From assembly GCF_047250385.1 (NCBI RefSeq), contig NZ_JBLBVM010000045.1, positions 1 through 64,000 of the forward strand: DNA of 64,000 nt, read 5' to 3'. Shown in pieces: positions 25,596-34,860 of the stretch (position 1 is the first letter of the stretch; every line of letters begins with the position of its first letter). The notes below the pieces were generated by a model that saw only the letters and a list, made by a program, of their open reading frames with translations, was not told where the DNA came from and did no database searches. The position numbers and the translations under genes were made by a program. The DNA is from Glaciecola sp047250385. Lineage in GTDB: Bacteria > Pseudomonadota > Gammaproteobacteria > Enterobacterales > Alteromonadaceae.

Positions 25596-26402
25596 ATGGA
25601 TCCAAATATCGTAATATTTTTACTGTGCGCAGTACTTGGTTCTGCTGTTGGCGTGATGGCTGGCTTGCTTGGTATTGGAGGCGGACTCCTTATTGTGCCT
25701 GCAATGGTCTTTCTGCTGCACTACTATTTAGGAATTGATATCGATATTGGTATGCCAATAGCCATAGCGACATCCTTATCAACCGTTATTATGACTGGCT
25801 TATCTTCTACTCGAAGCCATTATAAAATGGGAAATTTAGACAAGCGGATAGTACTTTATTGCGGTTTAGGGATTGCCGTCGGCGCTATCCTGGGAGCGCA
25901 ATTTGCCAGCTTTATTTCAGGCGCTATACTGCAACGTATCTTCGCATTACTTGTTATATTAATTGCCTTACAAATGATTTTCGGCTCGCATAAAATGTCG
26001 AAGAATACCATTGGTAAACCAGGTTTAGGCGGGATTGGTGTTGGCACTGGTTTTGTTTCTGCATTAATGGGAATCGGGGGCGGCGCTTTGCTGGTACCGG
26101 CGCTTCTTTGGTATCAAATTAATATTCGCAAAGCTATTGGATGTGCAGCATTTAGCGGGGTCATAGTGGCATTATTTGGCACGCTTACTTTTATGATCAC
26201 CGGCTTCAATAAGCCAGAATTACCAGCATATTCGATTGGCTATGTATACTTACCAGCCACATTCGGAATTATTGCTACATCGGTGCTAACAGCGCCAATA
26301 GGTGTTAAACTCGGACAAGGGCTAGATACTATTAAGTTAAAGAAAGTTTTTGCAACGTTTTTAGTTCTAGTTAGCATACGCATGATCATAGGAATTGAGT
26401 AA
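25596..26402 (+). CDS. TauE/SafE-family (TSUP) membrane permease
   Basis: This 268-residue integral membrane protein has about eight hydrophobic segments. The two internal repeats typical of the family are seen as GVMAGLLGIGGGLLIVPAMV near residue 20-45 and GFVSALMGIGGGALLVPALL near 150-175. TSUP proteins export or import sulfite, sulfoacetate and other organosulfonates; the substrate here is not defined. It sits 45 bp after ptsP and 3 bp before lgt, so the three genes may be co-transcribed. This order is common in Alteromonadales and Vibrio. Confidence 0.85.
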   Translation: MDPNIVIFLLCAVLGSAVGVMAGLLGIGGGLLIVPAMVFLLHYYLGIDIDIGMPIAIATSLSTVIMTGLSSTRSHYKMGNLDKRIVLYCGLGIAVGAILGAQFASFISGAILQRIFALLVILIALQMIFGSHKMSKNTIGKPGLGGIGVGTGFVSALMGIGGGALLVPALLWYQINIRKAIGCAAFSGVIVALFGTLTFMITGFNKPELPAYSIGYVYLPATFGIIATSVLTAPIGVKLGQGLDTIKLKKVFATFLVLVSIRMIIGIE

Positions 26403-26405
26403 TAC

Positions 26406-27215
26406 ATGACCACCCCCTTACAAACTATCCCTGCACATTTAGATTTTCCCATCATAGATGCCGTCATTTTTGAAATTGGCCCACTGGCGCTCCGCTGGTA
26501 TGGCGTCATGTATTTAATTGGTTTTCTGGCTGCATTTTGGCTAGCTAATAGACGTCTTTCACGCACTGATTGGAGCAAAGAGCAACTTAGTGACTTGCTG
26601 TTTTGGGGCTTCATGGGCGTTGTTTTGGGGGGCAGAATTGGCTATGTCATGTTTTATAATTTTGGCGTGTTCCTTGATAATCCGCTTTATCTGTTCCGAA
26701 TATGGGAAGGCGGAATGTCTTTCCATGGTGGTTGTTTAGGCGTGATCATTGCCGCTTATTGGTATTCAAAAAAGCGCGGATGGTCTTTTCTGCGAGTCGG
26801 TGATTTTATTGCTCCCCTAGTACCTATTGGTCTCGGTGCAGGCCGAATCGGTAACTTTATCAATGCAGAACTTTGGGGGCGTACAACTGATGTTCCGTGG
26901 GCATTTATTTTTCCTGGCGCTGGACCAATGCCAAGACACCCATCGCAACTTTATGAGTTTGCCCTCGAAGGCGTATTATTGTTCGTCATATTATGGCTTT
27001 ATTCAGCGAAGCCTCGTCCCGTTGGTTCTGTTGGTGGTTTATTCCTTGTAGGATACGGTTCATTCAGGTTCTTTGTGGAATATTTCCGCGAGCCAGATGC
27101 GCATTTAGGTTTGTATTCGTTTGGCTTGTCACAAGGTCAGATGCTATGTATTCCAATGATCCTAGCGGGTATCGGTTTAATTGCATATGCGTATAAAAAG
27201 GGCGTTAAAGCCTAG
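26406..27215 (+). CDS. lgt: Prolipoprotein diacylglyceryl transferase
   Basis: Lgt transfers diacylglycerol from phosphatidylglycerol to the lipobox cysteine, the first step in lipoprotein maturation, in the inner membrane. At 269 residues it has about seven membrane segments. Motifs: GGRIGYVMFYN, GMSFHGGCLGVI, the Lgt signature GAGRIGNFINAELWGR and RHPSQLYEF, and later FFVEYFREPD. The family's key Arg and Asn residues fall inside these motifs. It is needed by the many lipoproteins encoded in this window. A GGAATTGAG sits before ATG 26406, and the gene follows the TSUP gene by 3 bp. Confidence 0.96.
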   Translation: MTTPLQTIPAHLDFPIIDAVIFEIGPLALRWYGVMYLIGFLAAFWLANRRLSRTDWSKEQLSDLLFWGFMGVVLGGRIGYVMFYNFGVFLDNPLYLFRIWEGGMSFHGGCLGVIIAAYWYSKKRGWSFLRVGDFIAPLVPIGLGAGRIGNFINAELWGRTTDVPWAFIFPGAGPMPRHPSQLYEFALEGVLLFVILWLYSAKPRPVGSVGGLFLVGYGSFRFFVEYFREPDAHLGLYSFGLSQGQMLCIPMILAGIGLIAYAYKKGVKA

Positions 27216-27285
27216 TTCACAGTACGTAGTATATTCAGGTCTATCAGCGAAAGCGTTTAAAGCGAATAAGTAGGAAATCAACATC

Positions 27286-28137
27286 ATGAGTCAGTACGAA
27301 CAATTATGTCAGCGCATTGTTAATGAAGGAACTTGGTTAACCAATGAGCGGACTGGTCAGAAGTGTTTGACGGTGATTAACGCAGAGCTCGAATACGATG
27401 TTGAAAATCGCTCATTTCCCCTAGTAACGACGCGTAAAAGTTATTACAAAGCGGCCATCGCTGAACTCCTCGGTTATCTGCGCGGCTATCAGAGTGCCGC
27501 AGAGTTTCGCGCAATCGGCTGCAACACCTGGAATGCTAACGCTAACGAGAATCAAGCGTGGTTAGCTAACCCTAATCGCAAAGGCGATGATGATATGGGG
27601 CGAGTCTATGGTGTTCAAGGCCGCAGTTGGCAAAAGCCAGATGGTACAGCTCTCGATCAACTTGCCAAAGTCATCAATAATTTAACTAAGGGTATTGATG
27701 ATCGTGGTGAAATTATCACTTTTTACAACCCCGGTGAATTCGATATGGGGTGTCTGCGTCCTTGCATGCACACACACACGTTTTCCTTACTAGGGAAAGA
27801 TTTATATCTCACCAGTTATCAACGTTCATGTGACGTACCTTTGGGCTTAAATTTCAATCAAATTCAAGTGTATGTATTGCTTGCCTTGGTTGCACAGATT
27901 ACGGGGAATAGGCCGAAGAAGGCATTTCATAAAATTATCAATGCGCATATTTACGAAAATCAATTCGAATTAATGAAAGATGTACAGCTTGCCCGTAAGC
28001 CATTTCCTAACCCAAGCTTAACGATTAATCCCGAAATTAAGTCGCTAAAAGATATCGAAACTTGGGTGACTACCGATGACTTTAAGGTGGAAGGTTACGA
28101 ACACCACGCGGCAATTGCTTATCCTTTTTCAGTGTAG
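27286..28137 (+). CDS. thyA: Thymidylate synthase, 283-residue type
   Basis: ThyA methylates dUMP with methylene-THF to give dTMP. The protein is 283 residues, about 20 longer than E. coli ThyA, and belongs to the divergent group found in Vibrio and Alteromonas. The active-site cysteine is probably Cys160 in LRPCMHTHTF, where the usual PCH is replaced by PCM followed by HTH. Other motifs: TTRKSYYKAAIAELLGYLRG and SYQRSCDVPLGLNFNQIQVY (dUMP contacts, conserved), and KIINAHIYENQ. A well-placed AGGAAATCAACATC precedes ATG 27286. The lgt-thyA order is conserved with E. coli. Confidence 0.95.
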   Translation: MSQYEQLCQRIVNEGTWLTNERTGQKCLTVINAELEYDVENRSFPLVTTRKSYYKAAIAELLGYLRGYQSAAEFRAIGCNTWNANANENQAWLANPNRKGDDDMGRVYGVQGRSWQKPDGTALDQLAKVINNLTKGIDDRGEIITFYNPGEFDMGCLRPCMHTHTFSLLGKDLYLTSYQRSCDVPLGLNFNQIQVYVLLALVAQITGNRPKKAFHKIINAHIYENQFELMKDVQLARKPFPNPSLTINPEIKSLKDIETWVTTDDFKVEGYEHHAAIAYPFSV

Positions 28138-28141
28138 TGTT

Positions 28142-28180
28142 GCTTGCAATAAATTTTTCTATTAATGGATAGTTGCAAGC
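28142..28180. terminator. Inverted repeat after thyA
   Basis: Perfect 8-bp arms GCTTGCAA (28142-28149) and TTGCAAGC (28173-28180) begin 5 bp after the thyA stop, with a 23-base AT-rich loop. The position suits a transcription end, but no U-tract follows (TCTTTGAAAA), so it may be Rho-linked or an RNA-protecting stem. The rest of the gap to 28394 shows nothing clear. Confidence 0.4.
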
Positions 28181-28394
28181 TCTTTGAAAAAGTCACTAAA
28201 TTGTAATAAAGTCGCTTATAAACGTGAATAAGGTTAAGCGGCACTCTACGGTAAAGTTAGCATAGCTTACTAATGTAGTTTGATAACGTATAACTGTTAC
28301 TATGAGCTTAAAAAGAAGTTATCATTACTCTTAAATTTCTTATGTCCCATGTATCGTCACTTATGATGTTAATTTTTTTCCTGAGGCCCTCTTC

Positions 28395-29423
28395 ATGACA
28401 GTACCCGTTCTAATCTGCGATGATTCCGGTTTTGCTCGAAAAGCAATGGCCCGATCGCTCCCCGATAGTTGGGATGTGGATATTTCATTCGCGGAACATG
28501 GACTGCAGGCTATTGATATGATTAAAGAAGGAAAAGCAGATATTCTTTTCCTAGATTTGAACATGCCAATTATGGATGGTTATCAAACCATGCAAATTAT
28601 TCGCGATGAAGACTTGCCGACCTTGGTTATAGTAGTTTCCGGTGATGTTCAAGAAGAAGCACGCAAAAGGATGTTAGCTTTGGGTGCGATCGACTTCATC
28701 CGCAAGCCAATCGACAACGAAAAACTAACTACAATTTTAGCGAAGTATGGGATATACACTGGCGAATCTTCTGCCGAAAAGCGCGAACAAACAAATCAAA
28801 TTACGGGCAATGCAAGCGAATCAGAGAAACTAGATGCTTTCCGAGAGCTCGCTAACGTAGCGATGGGTCAAGCTGGCGAAAAACTCGCAAAAATACTGAA
28901 CGAATTTATCGATTTACCTATTCCAAATGTGAGTCTTTTGCACACCAATGAACTTCATATGACATTAGATGAAGTTAATAAAAATACCCAAATGTCAGCC
29001 GTTTCGAAAGGCTTTATCAGCACTGGGATCCGCGGGGAAGCAATTATTCTTTTCAACGATAGCAATGTTCAGAACATGGCCAATTTGTTGGGAGCTGATA
29101 TTTCGGGTAAGGATAATAGCGGTGAAATTGAAGTGTTAATGGATATTTCGAATATCCTAATTGGCGCTTGTCTCAACGCACTATCTGCTCAATTGAATGT
29201 TAAATTTACGCACAATTCTCCAATTATTCTAGGCTTACATTGCGACTCTTTCGATCTAATGAATCAGCATGCGACTAGATGGGAGAAGGTTTTGGCGATT
29301 GAAATTGCTTATGCTATTTCCAAACATGATATTAGTTTCGAACTACTTTTACTTATCCCCGATCAAGACGTCGACAAAGTGTTTAAGCGCTTAATATTCC
29401 AAGAGGCAAATGAGAATGAATAG
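28395..29423 (+). CDS. Response regulator fused to a CheC-like phosphatase domain
   Basis: This 342-residue soluble protein has a receiver domain at 1-120: ICDDSGFARKA, phosphoacceptor Asp54 in LFLDLNMPIMDG, VVSGD and FIRKP. From about 145 to 340 it has a CheC/CheX/FliY-type fold with two phosphatase helices. The first, DAFRELANVAMGQAG, keeps the D-x3-E-x2-N pattern (Asp147, Glu151, Asn154). The second, EVLMDISNILIGACLN, has E-x3-D-x2-N instead. CheC proteins dephosphorylate CheY-P. A receiver joined to such a domain suggests a phosphorylation-controlled phosphatase; its target is unknown. It overlaps a GGDEF gene, so they work in the same pathway. A GAGG precedes ATG 28395. Confidence 0.85.
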   Translation: MTVPVLICDDSGFARKAMARSLPDSWDVDISFAEHGLQAIDMIKEGKADILFLDLNMPIMDGYQTMQIIRDEDLPTLVIVVSGDVQEEARKRMLALGAIDFIRKPIDNEKLTTILAKYGIYTGESSAEKREQTNQITGNASESEKLDAFRELANVAMGQAGEKLAKILNEFIDLPIPNVSLLHTNELHMTLDEVNKNTQMSAVSKGFISTGIRGEAIILFNDSNVQNMANLLGADISGKDNSGEIEVLMDISNILIGACLNALSAQLNVKFTHNSPIILGLHCDSFDLMNQHATRWEKVLAIEIAYAISKHDISFELLLLIPDQDVDKVFKRLIFQEANENE

Positions 29424-30384
29424 TGCCATTGACGAGCTGGCAGAATTGCATTGGCAACAAGATCTTTTAGGATCAATTGAGGTTGGCATTGCCGTTATTG
29501 AAAAAGATTTCACCGTTGCTGTGTGGAACCAATTCATGGAAAACCACAGTAGTGTAAGACCAAGTCAAATTTGCGGAAAAAACTTGTTTGAGCATTTCCC
29601 TGAGATTGACGAAGCTTGGTTCAAACGTAAATGTGAACCAGTTTTCAATATGATGAGTCCTGCATTTATTATTTGGGAACAACGCCCTTATGTATTTAAG
29701 TTCGGGACTAGCAGGCCTATCACATCTACTTCAGATTACATGTATCAAAACGTCACTATTTTTCCTCTAGCTTCCATGACAGGGAAAACAGAGCGTATAT
29801 GCGTGCTGGTCTATGATGTGACTGATCAAGCGATTGGGAAACAACGCATTGATGGACTGAATCTAGAGTTACAAGAAATAAGTCGAGTTGATGGCCTAAC
29901 AGGTTTATACAACCGACGTTATTGGCAGGAGCGTTTCGATCGAGAATACAAAGTAGCGATGCGCACAGAGCCAAACATTTGTGTCATTATGCTCGATATA
30001 GATCATTTCAAGAAAGTTAATGATACATACGGACATCACGCGGGTGATTTGGTCATTCAGCGTTTAGCAAAGTCTATTGAGTTAGCGACACGTGAAACTG
30101 ACATTTGTGGTCGTTATGGTGGAGAAGAGTTTGTTATTATTCTTCCTGAAACTACAGAGAAGACAGCAAATATTATGGCTGAAAGACTAAGAAAACTCGT
30201 TTCCTTAGATGCAGTTCAATACGAAGATATCGCAATAAAATATACAATCAGTATTGGTATAGCGCAGTTTTCGAGCGACTACAGAGAAGCTGTTCTTTGG
30301 CTTGAAGATGCAGATAAAGCATTGTACGAAGCAAAAGAAGGCGGACGAAACAGAGTGGTACTTGCGCACAGTAATGGCAGCTAA
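29416..30384 (+). CDS. PAS-GGDEF diguanylate cyclase
   Basis: The N-terminal 140 residues look like a PAS sensor (DLLGSIEVGIAVIEKDFTVA, VWNQFMENHSSV, GKNLFEHFP). A GGDEF domain follows: DGLTGLYNRRYW, MLDIDHFKKVNDTYGHHAGD and the catalytic RYGGEEFVIILPE. An I-site RETD lies five residues before GGEEF, so product inhibition by c-di-GMP is expected. No transmembrane segment is present. The preferred start is ATG 29416, nine bases after AAGAGG, overlapping the CheC-fusion gene by 8 bp; ATG 29410 is too close to that SD. Co-translation with the regulator suggests the receiver-CheC protein controls or is controlled by this cyclase. Confidence 0.92.
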   Translation: MNSAIDELAELHWQQDLLGSIEVGIAVIEKDFTVAVWNQFMENHSSVRPSQICGKNLFEHFPEIDEAWFKRKCEPVFNMMSPAFIIWEQRPYVFKFGTSRPITSTSDYMYQNVTIFPLASMTGKTERICVLVYDVTDQAIGKQRIDGLNLELQEISRVDGLTGLYNRRYWQERFDREYKVAMRTEPNICVIMLDIDHFKKVNDTYGHHAGDLVIQRLAKSIELATRETDICGRYGGEEFVIILPETTEKTANIMAERLRKLVSLDAVQYEDIAIKYTISIGIAQFSSDYREAVLWLEDADKALYEAKEGGRNRVVLAHSNGS

Positions 30385-30390
30385 AATCCT

Positions 30391-30714
30391 TTAAGGTCGT
30401 ATCCCTACAACATCTAAGGGGCAGAGTCCTTGCCCTTCTAAAAACAATACACACATCGACAATTGGGCTTTAATGCAGTCGTCATTGCGTATTAAGGGCT
30501 CCTCCCAATAGTGAGCTTGGTGCAGCACATGCCAGAAAATCCGTTCTTTGTGACTATATGGCTGTGAATGTTGATTTTTAACCAGCGTCCACTCTTCAAA
30601 CGTGTCCCATAAAAAACACTCAAGCTCAGCATAGGGCAACTTGTTCTGCCAATAAGAACGTAAGTAGAATACAAGCTGCTCTGCTTTGTTATCTATAAAA
30701 TTTTGAACTAACAA
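30391..30714 (-). CDS. Conserved hypothetical protein, small
   Basis: This 107-residue soluble protein is Trp- and Glu-rich (FYLRSYWQNKLPYAELECFL, WDTFEEWTLVKN, RIFWHVLHQAHYWEE) and ends in LFLEGQGLCPLDVVGIRP. I recall uncharacterised homologues of this pattern in other Alteromonadales, but no function is known to me. The start is probably TTG 30712-30714 (LVQNFIDNKAEQL); no ATG is available near the conserved N-terminus. It is convergent with the GGDEF gene, 6 bp away. The region up to 30855 is AT-rich without other features. Confidence 0.7.
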   Translation of the reverse strand: MLVQNFIDNKAEQLVFYLRSYWQNKLPYAELECFLWDTFEEWTLVKNQHSQPYSHKERIFWHVLHQAHYWEEPLIRNDDCIKAQLSMCVLFLEGQGLCPLDVVGIRP

Positions 30715-30855
30715 AATAGTGTGCCAATGATAATTCGACGGAAGTATGATTAAAGTATAGGTAGATAAATTTAATTCGTGAGCTTTGTAGGGATGATTAA
30801 GTTTAAGTCTTTGTATTATTGGGAATTAAATAACAAAATAAAGATATCCTAATTT

Positions 30856-31890
30856 TTACCAACCCAAATAGGCGGTCCAACCTATTATTTGCCGAGAGAT
30901 GTATTCCATTTGTCGTTGGTCGAAGCTTTGCCCAACTATTTCTACTTGGCGATAAACTTCCTTAAGCTCTGTGCGTGCCGCAATTTCACGCTTGGCAGCT
31001 GTTTGCTTACTCCAGCTGTTGTCCCAATAGCTGGTGAGATCAAGTACAGGAATAGGAGTTTGAGCGATAAGCATTGGCACCTTATTATTCAGCTTCCGAA
31101 TTGGCCAATAAGGGTTGTTAATGACAAGTGCATCAATATTCGACGAGGTAGGCTTATCAACAATTAACTTCGTTATCGTAGCTGCGGTAATGCCTTGTGT
31201 GACAACAATGCGATGACCCATGGTCAATTTCATATGTTGTAGAACTGACTCAATATAGGCCTCAACTTCTTGTGAATAAACTATCAACTCAGCCTCTGTG
31301 ATTGCTGGCCGTGCTGAAAGACTATTAATCGTTTCGACTGCGTTTGTCGGTTTATCCTCTTCGTCTTCTTCGCTTGCAGGGTTGCCCTCAACGGCGTTGA
31401 GTTCAACAGCTGAGTTTTCGGTATCGGGGCTGTCAGGTTGTGCCTTTGTTACTGCTGTATCTGTTCGCTCTATCGGGAAGGCGATGTTAGGACCTGATCG
31501 TAACCCTAGTGAGGGCATTACGACAGTTGTCCATCCAAGTGCGGGTAGTGTTTTTGCAACATGAACCAAAGAGTCCTTTTTACCTAAAGGTGAGTCTGCA
31601 TCCCCTATGATCATGACGACGCCTTTCGTTATGGGTTGTTCCGACAAGGAGATTAGAATTGGCATACTGTTGTCACCTATTTCTATTAAAGTAAACTCAT
31701 CGTTATGCATTTGATTTTTAATATCGAGCGCTGTCTTTTCTGCAAAAGAAGCTGACTGAGCGTTTGCGTCGAGTGGCGAAGCTAGGAGAAAGCAAATTAA
31801 ACAGCACAATAGATGACTAAAAGAGATAGCACGGAGCAATTTAGGGCACCGTTTGTGTTGAAAATTAGCTCTATTGCTTGGATTCTGCAT
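30856..31890 (-). CDS. DUF3530-family secreted alpha/beta-hydrolase-like protein
   Basis: This 344-residue protein has a signal peptide (LLRAISFSHLLCCLICFLLA, cleavage near ANA-QS). It matches the DUF3530 family: FTLIEIGDNSMPILISLSEQ, then GVVMIIGDADSPLG and LPALGWTTVVMPSLG, a layout like an alpha/beta hydrolase core. The usual nucleophile elbow is not obvious here: VVTQGITAATITKL stands where GxSxG would be, so catalysis may be lost. A 40-residue acidic low-complexity insert (TENSAVELNAVEGNPASEED) separates the core parts. Function unknown. The gene is 188 bp upstream of, and on the same strand as, the TonB receptor terminator region. Confidence 0.78.
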   Translation of the reverse strand: MQNPSNRANFQHKRCPKLLRAISFSHLLCCLICFLLASPLDANAQSASFAEKTALDIKNQMHNDEFTLIEIGDNSMPILISLSEQPITKGVVMIIGDADSPLGKKDSLVHVAKTLPALGWTTVVMPSLGLRSGPNIAFPIERTDTAVTKAQPDSPDTENSAVELNAVEGNPASEEDEEDKPTNAVETINSLSARPAITEAELIVYSQEVEAYIESVLQHMKLTMGHRIVVTQGITAATITKLIVDKPTSSNIDALVINNPYWPIRKLNNKVPMLIAQTPIPVLDLTSYWDNSWSKQTAAKREIAARTELKEVYRQVEIVGQSFDQRQMEYISRQIIGWTAYLGW

Positions 31891-32034
31891 AGATATAAGT
31901 TCAGTCAGTTAGTCATGTGTAATAATAGTTTATCGGCCCGCGATTTAAGACGTTTAACCTTTTTAATTTTATTTAAAACCTTAGTTACATAAAAATAGAA
32001 ATTAGTACTACTAAGGCGTTATTTTGGCATAAAA

Positions 32035-32056
32035 AAAGCAGCTCGAAAGCTGCTTT
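32035..32056 (-). terminator. Rho-independent terminator of the TonB-receptor gene
   Basis: The perfect 9-bp stem AAAGCAGCT / AGCTGCTTT has a CGAA loop. On the minus strand the stem runs into a T-run (complement of the seven A at 32031-32037), as expected 22 bp after the receptor stop at 32078. The stem is short and GC-centred, a classical intrinsic terminator. Confidence 0.88.
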
Positions 32057-32077
32057 CATATTAAGTAAATATCAAGT

Positions 32078-34534
32078 TTAGAATTCGTATGACACTGATG
32101 CGCCAACGAGTCTAGGTTGATTTGGATACGCATTGAAACTACCGCTTTGAATCGGTGGTGGGAACGCAGATAAGTAATACTCATCGTTGTTCAAATTACG
32201 CACCCAAATTTGAAAGCTTAAACCATTCTCCATGGTCAAACCTGCACTAGCATTTATAGTACTGACAGTTCGAGTCAACTCCGCAGGTACATTTGATACT
32301 AAGCGCACTTCACTTTCGTATTGATAGTCGGTGCGAATGTAACCGAACATGCCGTTATCAAACTCGAAGTTATACGTAATACCAGCGTTAAATGTACGCT
32401 CTGGAATACCAGCAGGTTTCTCACCCGATAAATCGGTCGGGCCGGTTAAGCCAGACGCACCTACGAAAGAATCGTAAATCGGGTCTAAAAGCATACCTGC
32501 AAGAGTAATATCGATTGAATCAGTAGCATTAAATTTAGAATCAAACTCAACACCTTTGGTCGATTGCTTACCAGCATTCGCTAATACGAACCCTGTTCCA
32601 ACAAAGGTGCTTGATTGGAAGCCATTAATCGTTTGGTCAAAAGCTGTAATGTTGATAGCCGCATTACTAAATCTTGTTTTTATGCCTAACTCATACACTT
32701 TAGTTTCTTCAGGGCCAGCATAACGCGTACCGTAGCTTTGGTTAGCTTGAGTCAAACCTGCACTTGCAATTGCGCTTGCGTCACCAGGGAACGGACGTGT
32801 ATCGCGCGATAAGTTCCAAGATGTACCTTTAAAACCAGTCGCTGCAGTTGCAAAGAAGTTAACATTCTTATTGAGCTCATACGCTAAACGCACACTCCAA
32901 GTTGCTTTGCTGTCCGAGCTTTTGCCATTTTCAACTTCATTTGGAAATACGAGTTGTGGTGGTAAAAACTGCACGCCTTTCAAAGTGGGTACAAAGGGGG
33001 CCAATGTAGGAATTGATGTAAGTGGCACACCAAATAAAGTTGGATCAGTATCAAAATCAATTGAAGATAAGACTTCTTGGTTATCAGAGGCAATCGTGAC
33101 AGCTTTCTCATCTTTCGTGTAGCTTGCGCCGAAGGTTGCTGTAAGTGCTTCACTAAGGTCATAATCTAAACTAACGAAAAGTGAATAAGCTTGGTTGTCT
33201 TGAGTAAACTCGCTGTTGATGTATTGATCAGCTGCGAAGAAGGTATTTGGCGCTAAGCCGTACACACCCTCAACACCAGCAAATAAATCACTTAAACCCA
33301 AGACGTTGAAGAAGTTACGAGTACCTGAACCGTAAAACAAGGTGTCGCCAGTATCTACTTGCTCATCAAAATAGAATGCACCCACCATCCAGTCAAAAGT
33401 ATTATCACCAGTAGAACTCAGTCTGAATTCCTGTGTCAATGTATCAATGTCTGTGTGACCTTCCTCTGTCAAAATATCTAACGAAGTGTAGTCAACGTCG
33501 ACAAAATAATCTGATTTGTTATTTCGAAGAGCACTAATCGATGTAAATGCAAAACCATCGTAATCAACATCAATTTGCATGGATATGCCGCCATCTTCGA
33601 CCTTATTTTTAGGATCGATATTCAGAGCCGATTCATATGCAAAGGGAGTCGCATCATCAAGCACCACGCCGCCAAGTGCGCGCACTGCCGCTGTTGTAGG
33701 GCCGTTAATGACATCAGCAACGGTACAGCAAGCTTCGTCAATGACACTAAAGTCACCAATAAAACGCACACTCACGTCATCAGTCGGTTGATACAATAAC
33801 TGACTTCTAAAGTTCCAGCGGTCACGGTCATTAATATCATCGAGTCCCACGACACTTTTAGTGAAGCCGTCTCGTGTATTAAAGCCACCAGAGAGACTAA
33901 ATGCTAGTTCATCGGTGATCTCATTGGTTATGTAGCCCTTAAAAATGCGTTGATTGTAGTTGCCTACAGTCGCTTCAATTCTACCTTCCTTGTTGAAGGA
34001 GGGAGCTTCTGTTCTTACGTTGATAACGCCAGCAGAGGCATTCTTACCGAATAGAGTACTTTGCGGCCCACTGAGAATTTCAACTTGTTGTAAGCGAGGC
34101 AAGTCACCAATTTGAGCGGCTGCACGTGAACGATAAACACCGTCGATGAATACACCCACTGATGGTTCGATACCAGTATTGTTGGTGCCGTTACCAAAAC
34201 CACGGATAGAGAAGTTGGTATTGGTAGAGCGCTGAAGTGGAGTTACTCGCAACGTAGGCACTAGACTTTGTAAGTCACCTATGTCGAGTACTTTGGTTTG
34301 CTGGATATCTTTTGCACTTGTTACAGTGACTGCTATTGGCGTTTCCTGCAGGCCTGTAGAGCGCTTAGATGCAGTGATAACGATGGTTTCAAATTCTTGT
34401 TCAACTTCGGCTTCGGTTTCTTCCTGAGCTAAAGCATGGTTTGACATAAAACCTAAAGACATCGCGACAAGCAAAGCCAAGGGTTTGGTTTTGAATTGAT
34501 TTGGTAAATACGGACTCATGTGTGTTCTCATCAT
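32078..34534 (-). CDS. TonB-dependent outer-membrane receptor
   Basis: This 818-residue receptor has a signal peptide (KPLALLVAMSLGFMSNHALA-Q), then a TonB box-like ETIVITASKR and the plug domain (LQSLVPTLRVTPLQRSTNTN, GFGNGTNNTGIEPSVGVFID, EILSGPQSTLFGKNASAGVI). The 22-strand barrel ends in LVGASVSYEF with C-terminal Phe. A CC pair in an extracellular loop (DEACCTVAD) recurs in receptors of this subfamily. The ligand cannot be inferred: no Fur or Zur box was seen upstream, and no ABC or hydrolase gene is adjacent. The start may be ATG 34534 or ATG 34519; the latter has a better SD (GATGAG). Confidence 0.92.
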   Translation of the reverse strand: MMRTHMSPYLPNQFKTKPLALLVAMSLGFMSNHALAQEETEAEVEQEFETIVITASKRSTGLQETPIAVTVTSAKDIQQTKVLDIGDLQSLVPTLRVTPLQRSTNTNFSIRGFGNGTNNTGIEPSVGVFIDGVYRSRAAAQIGDLPRLQQVEILSGPQSTLFGKNASAGVINVRTEAPSFNKEGRIEATVGNYNQRIFKGYITNEITDELAFSLSGGFNTRDGFTKSVVGLDDINDRDRWNFRSQLLYQPTDDVSVRFIGDFSVIDEACCTVADVINGPTTAAVRALGGVVLDDATPFAYESALNIDPKNKVEDGGISMQIDVDYDGFAFTSISALRNNKSDYFVDVDYTSLDILTEEGHTDIDTLTQEFRLSSTGDNTFDWMVGAFYFDEQVDTGDTLFYGSGTRNFFNVLGLSDLFAGVEGVYGLAPNTFFAADQYINSEFTQDNQAYSLFVSLDYDLSEALTATFGASYTKDEKAVTIASDNQEVLSSIDFDTDPTLFGVPLTSIPTLAPFVPTLKGVQFLPPQLVFPNEVENGKSSDSKATWSVRLAYELNKNVNFFATAATGFKGTSWNLSRDTRPFPGDASAIASAGLTQANQSYGTRYAGPEETKVYELGIKTRFSNAAINITAFDQTINGFQSSTFVGTGFVLANAGKQSTKGVEFDSKFNATDSIDITLAGMLLDPIYDSFVGASGLTGPTDLSGEKPAGIPERTFNAGITYNFEFDNGMFGYIRTDYQYESEVRLVSNVPAELTRTVSTINASAGLTMENGLSFQIWVRNLNNDEYYLSAFPPPIQSGSFNAYPNQPRLVGASVSYEF

Positions 34535-34860
34535 ATTACGGGAAGTTTATTATTATTTTTTGAGCATAAAGTTCAGTACACAAGTTACCCGTCCGTAGTT
34601 GCATGATCAAAAGAACCTTATATCACCACTGACTCATTCGCTTAACAGGAAGTTAATTAACCTTGCATGTTAAAAAAATGTTGCAGAACGATCTTAGAGT
34701 AAAGGTATTTTATTGGCTAGGCAACCGCAAAAAGTACGGTTTTCAGGAGTTTATTTCATCTTCTTATTGATATGTTGCTAAATTGTTATCAAATCATTAG
34801 GTGGGGCGGTGAATTGAAGGTAGTTGATTGATAAATATATGTTCTATTTATTTTACTTAT
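34535..34860. other. 326-bp intergenic region
   Basis: This gap lies between the TonB-receptor start and the rluA stop, both on the minus strand. It must contain the promoter of the receptor. It is AT-rich with several A/T runs and no strong palindrome, no Fur-like box and no plausible short gene that I could see. Confidence 0.6.

Noticed and set aside
34535..34860. Fur box before the TonB receptor
   Set aside because: No 19-bp sequence resembling GATAATGATTATCATTATC was found, so iron regulation is not supported.
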